A DNA stretch of 64,000 nt from Aldrovandia affinis (Eukaryota; Chordata; Actinopteri; Notacanthiformes; Halosauridae). The stretch is taken from positions 5,755,001-5,819,000 of the forward strand of contig JAINUG010000005.1 of assembly GCA_029706075.1 (NCBI GenBank), read 5' to 3'. Position 1 is the stretch's first letter, and each line of letters opens with the position of its first letter. Under the pieces are notes generated by a model that saw only the letters and a program-made list of their open reading frames with translations, was not told where the DNA came from and did not search any database. Of the stretch, positions 10,607-20,420 are shown one piece after another. A program made the translations under genes and the position numbers.

Positions 10607-12281
10607 CAGTGCAGATCAGATGGATCATTCATTTTCAGATTCTTCGCTGTCTACAATGAATGCTTCATTTTTTACTTTGAGCCCAGAGTGTTTGCGGAAC
10701 ATCATACAATACCTAATTATTTCTCTGATGTAAACTAGGATGGTCATCGGAAAGAGCCAGCAGCGTGCTGTACGGTTCAAATTGCAGTTGTGTATGCACA
10801 TAGCTTTGTACAGGCAAAGAATGATATTTTTACAACCTTGATTATCTGTTCAGCAGCTGGACTCAGCATGCTGCGTTCATTTACCCATTTTTTGTAAACA
10901 TCATCTTTATTTAACTGTTTATTCTGTGTTTCTCTCAGCCACATTTCGGCGAATAACAGTCCATATTTAATATTTAATATAATATAATATTATTATATAT
11001 AATACTTGGTTCCATATTTCTTTTGCTTAGCTTTATCCGCTCCAAATTGCATTCACAATCTTGCCACATTGCGGGACCTTCAACTTCCCAAACTTTTCTT
11101 TCCACATGCTCAACCCAATCTCCTGCCCCCGTAAACCTCGATTCCATTTCCCTTAAATCCTGAGGCAGGTAAACTTAACCATCACTTTCTTTTACACCCA
11201 ACAACAACCACAACCACCTTTGCTATTACACTTTTTATTCACTCATAGTCATTCGCAATTGCATTCATATCACATTCATTTTTATTCACTCATACGCAGG
11301 CGCAATTGCATTCATTTTTATTCACTCATACGCAGGCGCAATTGCATTCATTTTTATTCACTCATACTATGAATAAACACTCCACCTCTTAGAAAACAGT
11401 TCCTCACAAGACTTGTACTTTTCCATCTCTGGGAGAAGTTTGTATCTTTTGGCAAGGCACACTGTTCTGACCTCGACTGCTGTGGTTTAATTAACTCTCT
11501 GCAAAAACATTCCTAAGAAAACACACAGCTTTGTGCCTATCTCTTTTGGCACAGCGCCACACCTAATGCCAGCGTGAGAAGGGTTCAAATACTATTTTGA
11601 ACAGAAACAGAATTTCTCTATCAATCCCTCCTTTTTATGATTTTATTCCATATAGTCATAAAACATTTATCAAATACTTACCCTCGGCGGTAAGTGTCAC
11701 CTACAATTACTCGGCCAAATCCTCCTAAACTTCCAGTCTGTACACTGGGAACAGCTCCATAGGCAGGACTATTCTATTACACTGGTGTCCCGCTTACCCA
11801 CCTAACATTAATTGTCAGAAAACAGTCTCACCCTTTATCTCAGTTCAGGATGGTGTCATCCACCACAGACTCCCGCAGTTTCCAATGTGGGGCTTCCAAT
11901 CCTCCTACGAGAATAGAAGGGATGGGTTCCCTAACCATCTATGATGGTCCAGTGCACTGGACCATTGGAATTGCTGCGGCCCATCTGGTGGACGTTTATC
12001 ATCTCATTAATTTAAAACTGGTTGTTTAATACTTGCTATTCAAAGGAAGCGAGACTGTGATCTTAAGTTCGGAGGTTTTATAATTGCTTCGCATGAAGAA
12101 CATCAGAGTATTTAAATAGTAATAATAATACATCTCTCCCTTGAGATCCTTTTGGCTGTAGGAATTTCACCCATTCGCTTGAATTAAACCTTATTTATTT
12201 AGCTTATTTATTTAGCGCCCCAAACACACGTTTTATCTTCCCAGCATCTGTGTTTTTATATACATTGGGATGGGGGTCCCT
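10607..12281 (-). other. Decayed ERV pol region, largely unreadable
   Basis: The RT fingers should lie here, but no frame of useful length survives. A 36-bp tandem repeat occupies 11274-11367 and a 22-bp perfect palindrome lies at 11944-11965. The rest is AT-rich, so the original sequence has probably been deleted or replaced. Confidence 0.4.
11274..11367. repeat. 36-bp tandem repeat, 2.6 copies
   Basis: Two exact 36-base units (11274-11309 and 11310-11345), each containing CATACGCAGGCGCAATTGC, are followed by a partial third unit. A diverged unit lies just upstream from about 11238. It looks like a small minisatellite. Confidence 0.9.
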
Positions 12282-12419
12282 CTAATTTACGAATCTCTTC
12301 ATTGTCGATACTGTGGCCCCCGTGTCAACCATAAATTCCATTTCGTTTTGTCCAAATTTTGCTTTAATCATTGGGGGAGTCATTACGGGTACTTTCGCTG
12401 TGTGATGCTCTGGGCCCCG
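12282..12419 (-). pseudogene. ERV aspartic protease fragment
   Basis: Immediately after the gag stop codon, the same frame stays open for 45 codons and contains EFMVDTGATVST at about 12303-12338. The DTGA box (12315-12326) is the retropepsin active-site signature. The frame ends at a TAG before the flap region. Because gag and protease share a frame and are separated by one TGA, expression by stop-codon readthrough is the natural reading for the ancestor. Confidence 0.75.
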
Positions 12420-13175
12420 TCAATACAGGGGTTCCTCCTGTCCCCAATACTCATATTCCTGTACTGGTGCTTTAACCTGCGGCCCTTGTGGCCTGGGACC
12501 TGCTGTCCAACCTAGTGTTCTAGGTGGACCCCCTTCGGCCCTTCCCATAGCTCCCCTGCCTCTACCACTACCTCGTCCTCTGGGCCCCTGGGCTGTGGCC
12601 ATCCCCACGGGCCTGTTTGGACAATTGCGTGATAGGTGTCTTGTCTGTCCACAGGTCCAGCAGACTACAGGACCCTGTGGATAGCCCCCCTTCTGTTGGA
12701 ATGAGGGTGCTGGGTATTGTGGCTGACCTTGCCAGCCTGCTGTTATTGGCTGGTGTGGGGGTGGCTGAGTTGCAGTCACCTGTTGAAAAGGCGGGGGCTG
12801 TGTTGTAACCACTGGTGCCTCCATGACTGCTTTTGCCTTGTCTTGTTCTGATTTTGCAGTCAGGTCGGCAATTTGGAGTTTTAACAGCTTGTTTTCAAGA
12901 GTAGTGGCCTCGTCTTCTCTAGCAGTTTTCGCTGCCCTGTGTTTGGCTACGCAGTGTACAATGTGATCTTTCCACACCACGTTGGGCATGTTGTCTAGGC
13001 CTACTACATCCTCTAGCTTTTGCTGCACTTTCTCTGGCAACCCTTTCTGCACTCCATGTCTCCAGTGGCCCTCTGAGCCAGTAGATGAATCTGGCCTTTC
13101 TCCTGTGCTGTGCTCCCAGAGGGTGAACGCCCTTTGAATGTATGCATACACTTCCTCACCTGACATGTTTAACAC
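12420..13175 (-). CDS. gag: ERV gag C-terminal region (capsid end and nucleocapsid)
   Basis: A 251-residue open frame. The N-terminal ~100 residues look like the end of a capsid domain plus a charged helix (REDEATTLENKLLKLQ). A proline/glutamine-rich linker follows, then a single zinc knuckle CWTCGQTRHLSRNC (12621-12662, CX2CX4HX4C) and an RG-rich basic tail. Matrix and most of capsid are missing: a TAA lies a few codons upstream of the first methionine and the sequence before it is AT-rich. This is the longest intact frame of the provirus but only part of a normal gag. Confidence 0.75.
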   Translation of the reverse strand: MLNMSGEEVYAYIQRAFTLWEHSTGERPDSSTGSEGHWRHGVQKGLPEKVQQKLEDVVGLDNMPNVVWKDHIVHCVAKHRAAKTAREDEATTLENKLLKLQIADLTAKSEQDKAKAVMEAPVVTTQPPPFQQVTATQPPPHQPITAGWQGQPQYPAPSFQQKGGYPQGPVVCWTCGQTRHLSRNCPNRPVGMATAQGPRGRGSGRGRGAMGRAEGGPPRTLGWTAGPRPQGPQVKAPVQEYEYWGQEEPLY

Positions 13176-16100
13176 CGTTCTTTGAGGTTACGTTAATTTG
13201 CAATCTATAGTTACACAAGTCTTAATCCAGTTATTTATTACTGCTTATTTAGGGAGGCATCCCTCCGTAAATATATTGTATATTACGCGTATTAAACTAG
13301 GTTGTTATTTTATCTATATTTATCTTTATTTAGTAACGAACAATTCGCGTTCCTCTCTTCTTTTTTTGAAACACACGAGCCGAATGATTCACTGTGTTAC
13401 AAAACTGTACCGAAGCGGTGCCTCATAGACCCAAGAATGAAAACCGGAAAAATAAAAATAAAACTCCTGAGGGCGCAGATGTAATACCGCTTTTAATAAA
13501 TCCAATATAAGGAAAATGGTTTACTAAAAACCAAGAGCAAACATAAAAATATTTGAAAGTGCGCCTAATTGTAAAGAATTGAAAGCTGAAAAATGTTTCA
13601 CTGGTGATTTGAAAACAGTCTCTGCCTGCACTCTCACTCCTCGCTGCCCCCACCTTTGCAAATTTAGCTTTCTGCTGCTCTGTTGGCCCGCTGCCACCCT
13701 CTGAATCAGCCCCCCTTTTCGCGCACTCTACTCCGTGTAGCTCTGCTGGCCCCCAACAATTTTCTCTTTTTCCCCACTGAGCATTCACCCTGCCATGGAA
13801 CTTTCAAATCGAGGTTTATGCTAGCGAACTATTTGTCTCAACACGCTAAAAACAGTATTCCTAAAATATCTATTTGAAGGACGAAATAATTAAAACATGG
13901 GAAAGGTTGTATTTAAATTCGGAGACCAGGAAACAGATAACAAATCAAAACCGCTGCAAAGATTACGCATTCAAGTAAGAATGCTTGAAAGTACACTAAA
14001 ATGGAAAAAATCTAAAGCTCATACTCGTTTCTGAACAGTAGCGAAATATCAGGACAAAATATAGAACACTTTGTAATTATAAGACTGCCGAAAGGTTGAA
14101 ACTGAATGGTCTTTAAAGAATCTAACTATCAATGTCCCAAACTACAAATGAAACGCTATCGGCGCACTAAACTGAAATTATGATGGAGGTGAGATAAAAT
14201 AACTTACAGACTAAAACTGAAACAAGGAAAATTTACCAACAAAGTGCTGAACGTCGTAAACTAAACTATTAAAAAATCTGTCGAATAAAGACCTTTAAAA
14301 CCTTCCCGAGCGGTGTTCCGACTCTTATATTTCTATATAATATACACCATTTAGCAGACGCTTTTGCCAATGTACATAAGCAATGTATTTTGTTTCTCAC
14401 ACTTTGTCTCACATTGACATAATTCGGTACAAACTCTCGCAACGGATAACTTCCCACTTTGTCTTCTCCCGTACCCTAAACTCTGTATGTACCAATGGCT
14501 ATGCAAACAGAGTGTCCCTCTTCAATACCATCATCAGCGTTTTTGTTGCAAACACATGAAACACAATCAACACATCATTTTCATGCTCTTATATCTACAT
14601 TTCTAAATTAAGACTTGTCGACATTAAGTCCCCATGTATTTTAGTATGGCCAGTAATGCGTGCGTGTTTTACTTTCTTTATTGGGAAACAGGGGTGAGCC
14701 TATATGTCATTTACTCATTAACTTTATCCGTTATATATGTCCCTTATTTCGGGCTCATTCGACTATAAATCGGGGCTCATTGCCCACTGCCCTTATCCTA
14801 CTGGACCCGTGGTCTCAACAAGTCTTATTGTATTATTAACGTAAACTATATACTTATAATAACAATATTACAATTCCACTTTCAAAAATAACCCTTATCT
14901 GTAATACTGAAGGCTGTCTAACATTTAGCAAGTATCTCATACATCGCGTGCGCTATTTTACAAGACAAAATGACTTGCACCTGTACAGCAATCCGCGATT
15001 GCGAAGACATTTATAGAAAAGTTAAAGAAACGCGCAAGATCACATAAATGCAAACTAGCCCTGCACATGATCCCAGATCTCGTAAAGCACATGAAAACCC
15101 CATTTAACCCCATAGAATATTCGCAGGCGCCATTTGAGCTCACAACACACTTCTCACAAAATTGCCGGCATATTCCTACGTTTTGACCCTATTTTGGACT
15201 GCCTTTTGCCAGTCCTAATTTATTTATTTGAATCTAGACACACGAACCACAATAATTTCCCAAATTGCCAATATCAGTATTATGAATATTGTATGCAGTC
15301 CACCGAATGTTCTAATCTCTCGACTCAAGCCGTGTGTGACTATGGGTTGAGAGATCTAATTTATCAGCACTGCATCGTACAATAATCTCCAGCGTACGTG
15401 TATAGAAGAAAAACCCACAGTTTCAATTTGCCAGAATTGTCGCAAAATCCAGGTACAAACCCTTGAACTTCACTCCAATTAACAGTATTGTGTGTCAGCA
15501 CTGGGTGTATGCTGCGTATTAACACATCAACACTCTAGTGCTTGAAATGCCCCCCTTACCACAGAAGTGGATTTGCACAGTTTTGTCAGCTGACAGAAAT
15601 GAAAAAACAAAAAACGGGGAAAAATATTCAGAGACACAACTGCTAAACTAATAGTTTATATTTTAAAGTTGAGATCCTGATCTTTCTTGATTATTTGACT
15701 ATGCCCATATTTTTCTCTTTTCTTTTTCTTAACAGATCAGGTGATACCGGTATCGTGGGTCTCTCCCCACGTGGTCTCTCCCCCCACACCACTTCACTTA
15801 GGCTATGCGTATTTACCTAGGCCCGTCCTTGCTCACAAATTGTCTGCCTTGAATCAACTGGCCAGCGCAGTTCCAATCAACTCGCAAGCGACTTATTTGA
15901 GTTCGAGATCGCATCCGCACGTCTTCCTAACTATTTAAACTAATGTTGTGTCTCTGTATATCATTGCGTTACAATCTATTTGTCTCTCTTAATATAACAA
16001 ACAATTCCCTAAATTTAGACCTTCTCATCCAACAGTCAGACACTTCACTCTAGATTAATGCAGAATTTTATGAAAAAGGTTTCTGCTTACCTTTCAGATT

Positions 16101-16195
16101 GGCGCCAGTAAGTGTCAGACTTATCAGTGATCAGGTATTCTTGCCATTCCGCTGTTGCGGCGAACCAGCCGCGTTGCTGCTCTCCTCCCTTCTTA
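13176..16195 (-). other. ERV 5' internal region without recognised genes
   Basis: Three kilobases between the primer site and the surviving gag frame, far longer than a normal leader. No matrix or capsid frame is visible. A minus-strand frame at 13423-13788 has no resemblance I know. Near 14340 a CATTTAGCAGACGCTTTTG phrase resembles a reversed L2/SINE tail. The region probably combines leader, gag deletion and foreign insertions. Confidence 0.4.
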
Positions 16196-16210
16196 ACGTC
16201 GGGGTCACCA
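16196..16210 (-). promoter_or_regulatory. ERV primer-binding site (tRNA-Trp type)
   Basis: On the minus strand TGGTGACCCCGACGT starts three bases after the CA end of the 5' LTR. It is complementary to the 3' end of vertebrate tRNA-Trp (ending ACGTCGGGGTCACCA), the primer also used by avian sarcoma/leukosis viruses. The match covers 15 bases including the CCA complement. Confidence 0.85.
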
Positions 16211-16213
16211 AAT

Positions 16214-16741
16214 TGTTAGCGTGTATCAAAGGAGGTGTCGGTGAGGAGGCAAAATACTAAGACCAAATTATTCTTAACTCAGAATTTATTAAAGAGACAA
16301 GTAAAAGGTAACATGAATCAAAAGCGAACTACACAAATCTCTCAATTGATTTGTCCAGCCCTCTCCCGGGAAGCGCTTCTCTCGGGCCGTCTTGAAACTT
16401 TTCCTTTTCTCAAAATCAGGTCTTTGCTGATTGGCTGACGTTTTCCCAGGTCCTCCAATCGGCAAGCCACTTACGTCAGCGTGACTTCCTATCGGTTCAG
16501 ACTGTCCAATCAGCAACAACCTACATCATCTGTCTATGAAGACAATGAGCGCTGTCTTTGGTCTTATCAAACTCTTGTGAGAACTGGAGAAGAATTCAGC
16601 CTTATCAGAAACAGGTGCAAGAACTCAGAATAACAAAACAGGGGCCAAAGCTAGTTTGCCACTTTCTGCGAAAACAAACATGAGCTCTGCACATTAATTC
16701 ACAGTCAGGTCAGAATAAAAACATACTAATAAATTCCCACA
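16214..16741 (-). repeat. ERV 5' LTR, complete (528 bp)
   Basis: On the minus strand it opens TGTGGG at 16741 and closes ...GCTAACA at 16214, the canonical TG...CA ends. Inside are several CCAAT/ATTGG boxes (near 16456, 16505 and 16430) and an AATAAA poly(A) signal on the minus strand at 16285-16290 that marks the R region. The primer site follows directly. The CR1-like LINE lies immediately outside. Confidence 0.88.
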
Positions 16742-16838
16742 GTTCCAGGAACTAATTAGTACGCCCTTTAGAGAGTTAGCCTGCACGCCAAAGCAGGGTA
16801 GGGGGGAGCCTCTAGAGCAGGTAGGGAGAGAGAGTTGG

Positions 16839-17525
16839 GTGACGGTAGGGCGCCAGCATAGAAAAGGGTGCGCACATGCAGGGGCGTCATCTCCAGAGAT
16901 TGTGGTGTCCAACCGATTCCAGCCCTTGCAGGAAGAGGATCTGGTCCAGCCCTCTGTGAGTGGGAGGACTGATGAGCCCCAGGGCACCCTGGCGGCCATC
17001 CCACCCAGGAAAAGGGAGTTAATTGTAGTGGGGGATTCTATAATTAGAGGTATAGACAGTATAGTCTGTTCGCGGAAAAATGAATCTCGCATGGCATGTT
17101 GCCTGCCTGGTGCTCAGGTTGGAGACCTCCTGGAACATGCGGACAAGCTCCTGGCCAGAGCAGGGGTGGATCCAGTGGTCATGGTCCATGTTGGAACCAA
17201 TGACATAGGTAAAGGTAGGTTTGAGGTTCTGCAGGACAAATTTACAGAATTAGGATCAAAGTTAAGGGGCAGAACCTCCTCAGTGGTCTTCTCTGGAATT
17301 CTGCCAGTACCACGTGCTAGCAAAGGCAAGCAGAATTTTATATGGAGACTTAACACGTGGCTACAAACCTGGTGCAGGAAAGAGGGGTACAGGTTTATGG
17401 GGCACTGGGACTTTTGTTGGAACAGGAGTGACCTGTACAAGTGGGACGGGCTACACTTGAACCGGAGGGGTACAGATGCAGTGGGCCAGCGTATGCTTAG
17501 GGTTGCGGAGGAATATTTAAACTAG
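16839..17525 (+). CDS. CR1-like ORF1 with SGNH esterase domain
   Basis: A 228-residue frame. After about 65 residues of linker it contains the three SGNH-hydrolase blocks: VVGDSII (GDS, 17031-17039, nucleophile serine), VHVGTNDIG (GTND, 17193-17204), and WDGLHLN (DGLH, 17445-17456, the Asp/His pair). Some CR1-group LINEs carry such an esterase in ORF1; its role in transposition is not settled. The GTG start is uncertain because the frame has no good ATG and its N-terminus may be cut by the retroviral junction at 16741. All visible catalytic blocks are intact. Confidence 0.8.
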   Translation: MTVGRQHRKGCAHAGASSPEIVVSNRFQPLQEEDLVQPSVSGRTDEPQGTLAAIPPRKRELIVVGDSIIRGIDSIVCSRKNESRMACCLPGAQVGDLLEHADKLLARAGVDPVVMVHVGTNDIGKGRFEVLQDKFTELGSKLRGRTSSVVFSGILPVPRASKGKQNFIWRLNTWLQTWCRKEGYRFMGHWDFCWNRSDLYKWDGLHLNRRGTDAVGQRMLRVAEEYLN

Positions 17526-17709
17526 GGACTTGGGGGGAAGGGAGGGAAATTAGTAGTAGTAGTAGTATGGATAGGATACAGACTGCCCAGATGGAAGATA
17601 CCAGGGCAGAGTATAATACATCTGAGGATATAATTAATAAAGATTTTTTGGATCAAAATGTGAATAGAGGTGGTTCGGCACAGTTATGTGTGGAGGGGAA
17701 GGACAACGT

Positions 17710-18318
17710 AAGTGTGAGTAAGGCTCTGAAGTTCATGTGTTTAAATGCGAGAAGCATAAAAAATACTTTTTTGGAACTGGAGGCTGTCATGTTGAATGGG
17801 GTTATGACATTGTTGGGATTACTGAGACATGGCTTGGCGCAGCGGATGGGGATGAATATAATGTAGAGGGGTACAAATTGTTTAGGAAGGACAGAACTAA
17901 TAAAAGAGGAGGGGGAGTGGCCCTTTATGTGAAAGACAATCTTAATGTGCAGGAAATTCCAGGTATAAACTCATTCGTTTCTTGTGAGGACATCTGGATT
18001 AGATTACTGGGAGATCATGAGAAGGGCCTTAATATAGGAGTATGCTATAGACCTCCAGTTTCAGACAGTAACATAAATAGTACGCTCTTTGGTAACATAA
18101 AACAAACCTGTGCTGAAGGAGAGACGATAATAATGGGCGACTTCAATTACCCCTCTATTAATTGGGAGATAGTGACAGGTCAGGGCAAATGTGAAGAGGA
18201 GTTTTTAGATATGGTCAATGACTGCTTTTTGGTACAGTCTGTTACTCAGCCTACGAGAGGGAAATCAATACTGGATCTGGTTTTGTGTAAGAGTCCTGAA
18301 TTTGCAGCACAGAGGTAG
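17710..18318 (+). pseudogene. CR1-like ORF2 apurinic-type endonuclease
   Basis: The domain begins LKFMCLNARSIKN (the catalytic asparagine region). It shifts frame near 17800 and continues with DIVGITETWLG (catalytic glutamate), YKLFRKDRTNKRGGGVALYV, GVCYRPPVSD, and IIMGDFNYPSINWE (the GDFN box). The frame ends with a TAG at 18316, just before the expected SDH motif, which reads ASDHSAVIF in another frame near 18340. The nicking residues seen are conserved, but two frame breaks make it a pseudogene. Confidence 0.8.
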
Positions 18319-18427
18319 GAGAACCACTAGGGGCAAGTGACCACAGTGCAGTTATTTTTGATCTTTTTTGGCAAGTTAAGACAGCCTCCTCTAACTCTAG
18401 AATTTTAGACGAGCTGACTTTAATAAA

Positions 18428-18992
18428 ATGAGAGAGAATTTAAGTAATATAGATTGGGTAAAACTTCTAGATTGCAGAACTGTGAATGAAAAATGGACAA
18501 TATTTAAAAGGGTTATTGTAGATGTACAGTGTAAATTCATCCCAAAGGTACGGAAAAATAGGATGAAAAAACAGTCTCCGCAGTGGATGACTAAATCTTT
18601 ACGGGAGATTTTGAGGCAAAAGAAGGGAATGTACAGAGTATAGAAAAAGGATAACTCAGAGAGAAATAAGTTAGATTATTGTAATATGCGAGTTAAGGCT
18701 AAAAAGAAAATAAGATCAGCTAAAATGTGGTTTGAAATGAAAATTTCCCAAGATGCAAAAAGTAATCCTAAGAAGTTTTTTCAATATTGTAGTAGAAAAA
18801 GGAAAGTTAAGGATCACGTTAAGTGCATTAAGAATAAGGAAGGAACTTTGGTTTATAATAATAAGGATATTGCTAACACACTAAACAGTTACTTTGTTGA
18901 GAGCTTTACTAGAGAAGAGGTTATAAATATGCCTAAATGTATAGACAAGGTACAGAATGTTTTGGAGGACTTTGAGATAAGGGACATAGAAG
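18428..18992 (+). pseudogene. CR1-like ORF2 linker between endonuclease and RT
   Basis: Two frames (18428-18643 and 18686-18992) encode the lysine-rich spacer typical of these elements: WTIFKRVIVDVQ, PQWMTKSLRE, then WFEMKISQDAKSNPKKFFQYC and LNSYFVESFT. A stop separates them. The region ends at the Tigger insertion. Confidence 0.75.
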
Positions 18993-18994
18993 TA

Positions 18995-19697
18995 CAGTGG
19001 AACCTCGTCCCACGAACTTAATTCGCGAAATGTTCGCGAACCGAAATAATTTTTCCCATTGAAATTTATGTAAATCCAATTAATCCGTTCTCCAGCCCCA
19101 GAAACACTTTTTTAAAACTTTTTTATGGGTTTATGTGTGGCAAAAATATAGAAAGGAATTAAAGATAACCTTAATTATAGAAAAATACATTAATACTAAA
19201 ATAAAACATAATAATTTTACACTTTACCTTTGTGGTTGATAACAAAGGCCAGTTTCTGGCACAGGTGGATGGTGGAGGAGGAGGATTTAGCCATGTCGTA
19301 CTGCTTGGCGAGATCGGAAACACGAACACCACTCTCACGTTTAGCTATTATTTCCTTCTTCGTTTCTACTGTAATACGCTTTTAGGCTTCTTAACACCAC
19401 TATCAGTAGCACTTTTCACTTTCTTGGGAGCCATAATGAGGGCAAATTTAATGGAAATAGCACAAAAAAAACGTGTATCAAAGGAGAACACAACGACGAA
19501 TGATGTAAACAACGCTGAGTACTAAGCACAACTGACACTATCCACGACGCGCTACGGCGAGAAGCCCGTGAGTTTGTGTGTTTGTGCGTTTGTGCACCGA
19601 GGGCTTGTTCGCGGGCCGAGTGAAAATTTGTTCGGAAAGTGTGTTCGTGGGCCGATTTGTTCGTGAGTAGGGGCGTTCGTGGGCCGTGGTTCCACTG
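18995..19697 (-). mobile_element. Tigger/pogo element, internally deleted, TA duplication
   Basis: The inverted ends are CAGTGGAACCTCG (18995) and its near complement, ending GGTTCCACTG (19697), flanked by TA on both sides (18993-18994 and 19698-19699). That end sequence and the TA target site are typical of Tc1/mariner-superfamily Tigger elements. The 703-bp copy retains only the start of a transposase on the minus strand and is non-autonomous. It lies inside ORF2 of the CR1-like LINE. Confidence 0.9.
19240..19434 (-). pseudogene. Tigger transposase N-terminus (CENP-B-type HTH)
   Basis: The minus strand encodes MAPKKVKSATDSGVKKPK, then, after a one-base frame change, ITVETKKEIIAKRESGVRV and SDLAKQYDMAKSS. 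This is the psq/CENP-B N-terminal helix-turn-helix found in Tigger and jerky-like proteins. The DDE domain is absent through the internal deletion. Confidence 0.8.
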
Positions 19698-19699
19698 TA

Positions 19700-20420
19700 C
19701 TACAAAAACTACAAAAACTTAAGACAAATAAGGCAGCAGGCTCGGATGGCATATATCCAAGAGTACTCAAAGAACTTGGGGAAATTATATATAAACCATT
19801 GACAGATATTTTTATTCAATCCATAATCAATGGAGAAATACCAGATGACTGGAAGCAGGGTAGTATAATTACAATATATAAGAAGGGGGACCGTACTGAC
19901 CCAGGGAACTCTAGGCCTGTCAGTTTAACTTGCATCGCATGTAAAATGCTGGAATGTATTATTAGGGATAAGTTGGAATCATTCTTGAAAAATTATAGTA
20001 TTTTAAGGGAGAGGCAACATGTTTTTCTCAAAGGGAGGTCATGCCTAACAAACCTCCAGGCTACAAAGTGTGTTGACCTGAACCAGGCTTATGATATTAT
20101 ATATTTGGATTTTCAGAAAGCATTTGACAAGGTACCACATGAGAGGCTCATTGCTAAAATGAATTCAGTAGGAATTGCAGGAGTAGTTTCAGAGTGGGTT
20201 CATAATTGGCTGCAAGGGCGAATACAAAGAGTAACAGTAGGTGGGGCCGTATCTGACCTCAGTGCTGTGGGAAGTGGTGTCCCGCAGGGTTCGGTGCTGG
20301 GACCTCTGGTCTTCCTTATTTACATAAATGATCTTGATATGGACGTTAGTAGCAAAATAGTTAAATTTGCAGATGATACTAAACTTGGGGGTTTGGCAAA
20401 CAGTTTGGAATCAACTAAAG
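19700..20420 (+). pseudogene. CR1-like reverse transcriptase, N-terminal and palm part
   Basis: An open frame reads NKAAGSDGIYPRVLKEL, WKQGSIITIYKKGDR, NSRPVSLTCIACKMLE, IIYLDFQKAFDKVPHE (first catalytic Asp), VPQGSVLGPLVFLIYIND, and KFADDTKLG (FADD catalytic box at 20366-20377). The motifs are in canonical order and the catalytic residues are intact. The frame is cut 43 bases after the FADD box by the hAT element and resumes at 21606. Confidence 0.9.

Larger units (their letters stand above)
6977..16741 (-). mobile_element. Endogenous retrovirus, minus strand, defective
   Basis: Two matching LTR segments flank this interval, and the internal order on the minus strand is primer site, gag, protease, RT/RNase H/integrase pieces, env pieces, polypurine tract. 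One CCHC knuckle in gag, protease in the same frame as gag after a single stop codon, and a membrane-anchored env tail suggest a gamma- or epsilonretrovirus-like origin. Coding regions carry stops and large deletions. The 296 bases shared by the two LTRs differ at only two positions by my reading, so the last integration or conversion event looks recent. Confidence 0.85.
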
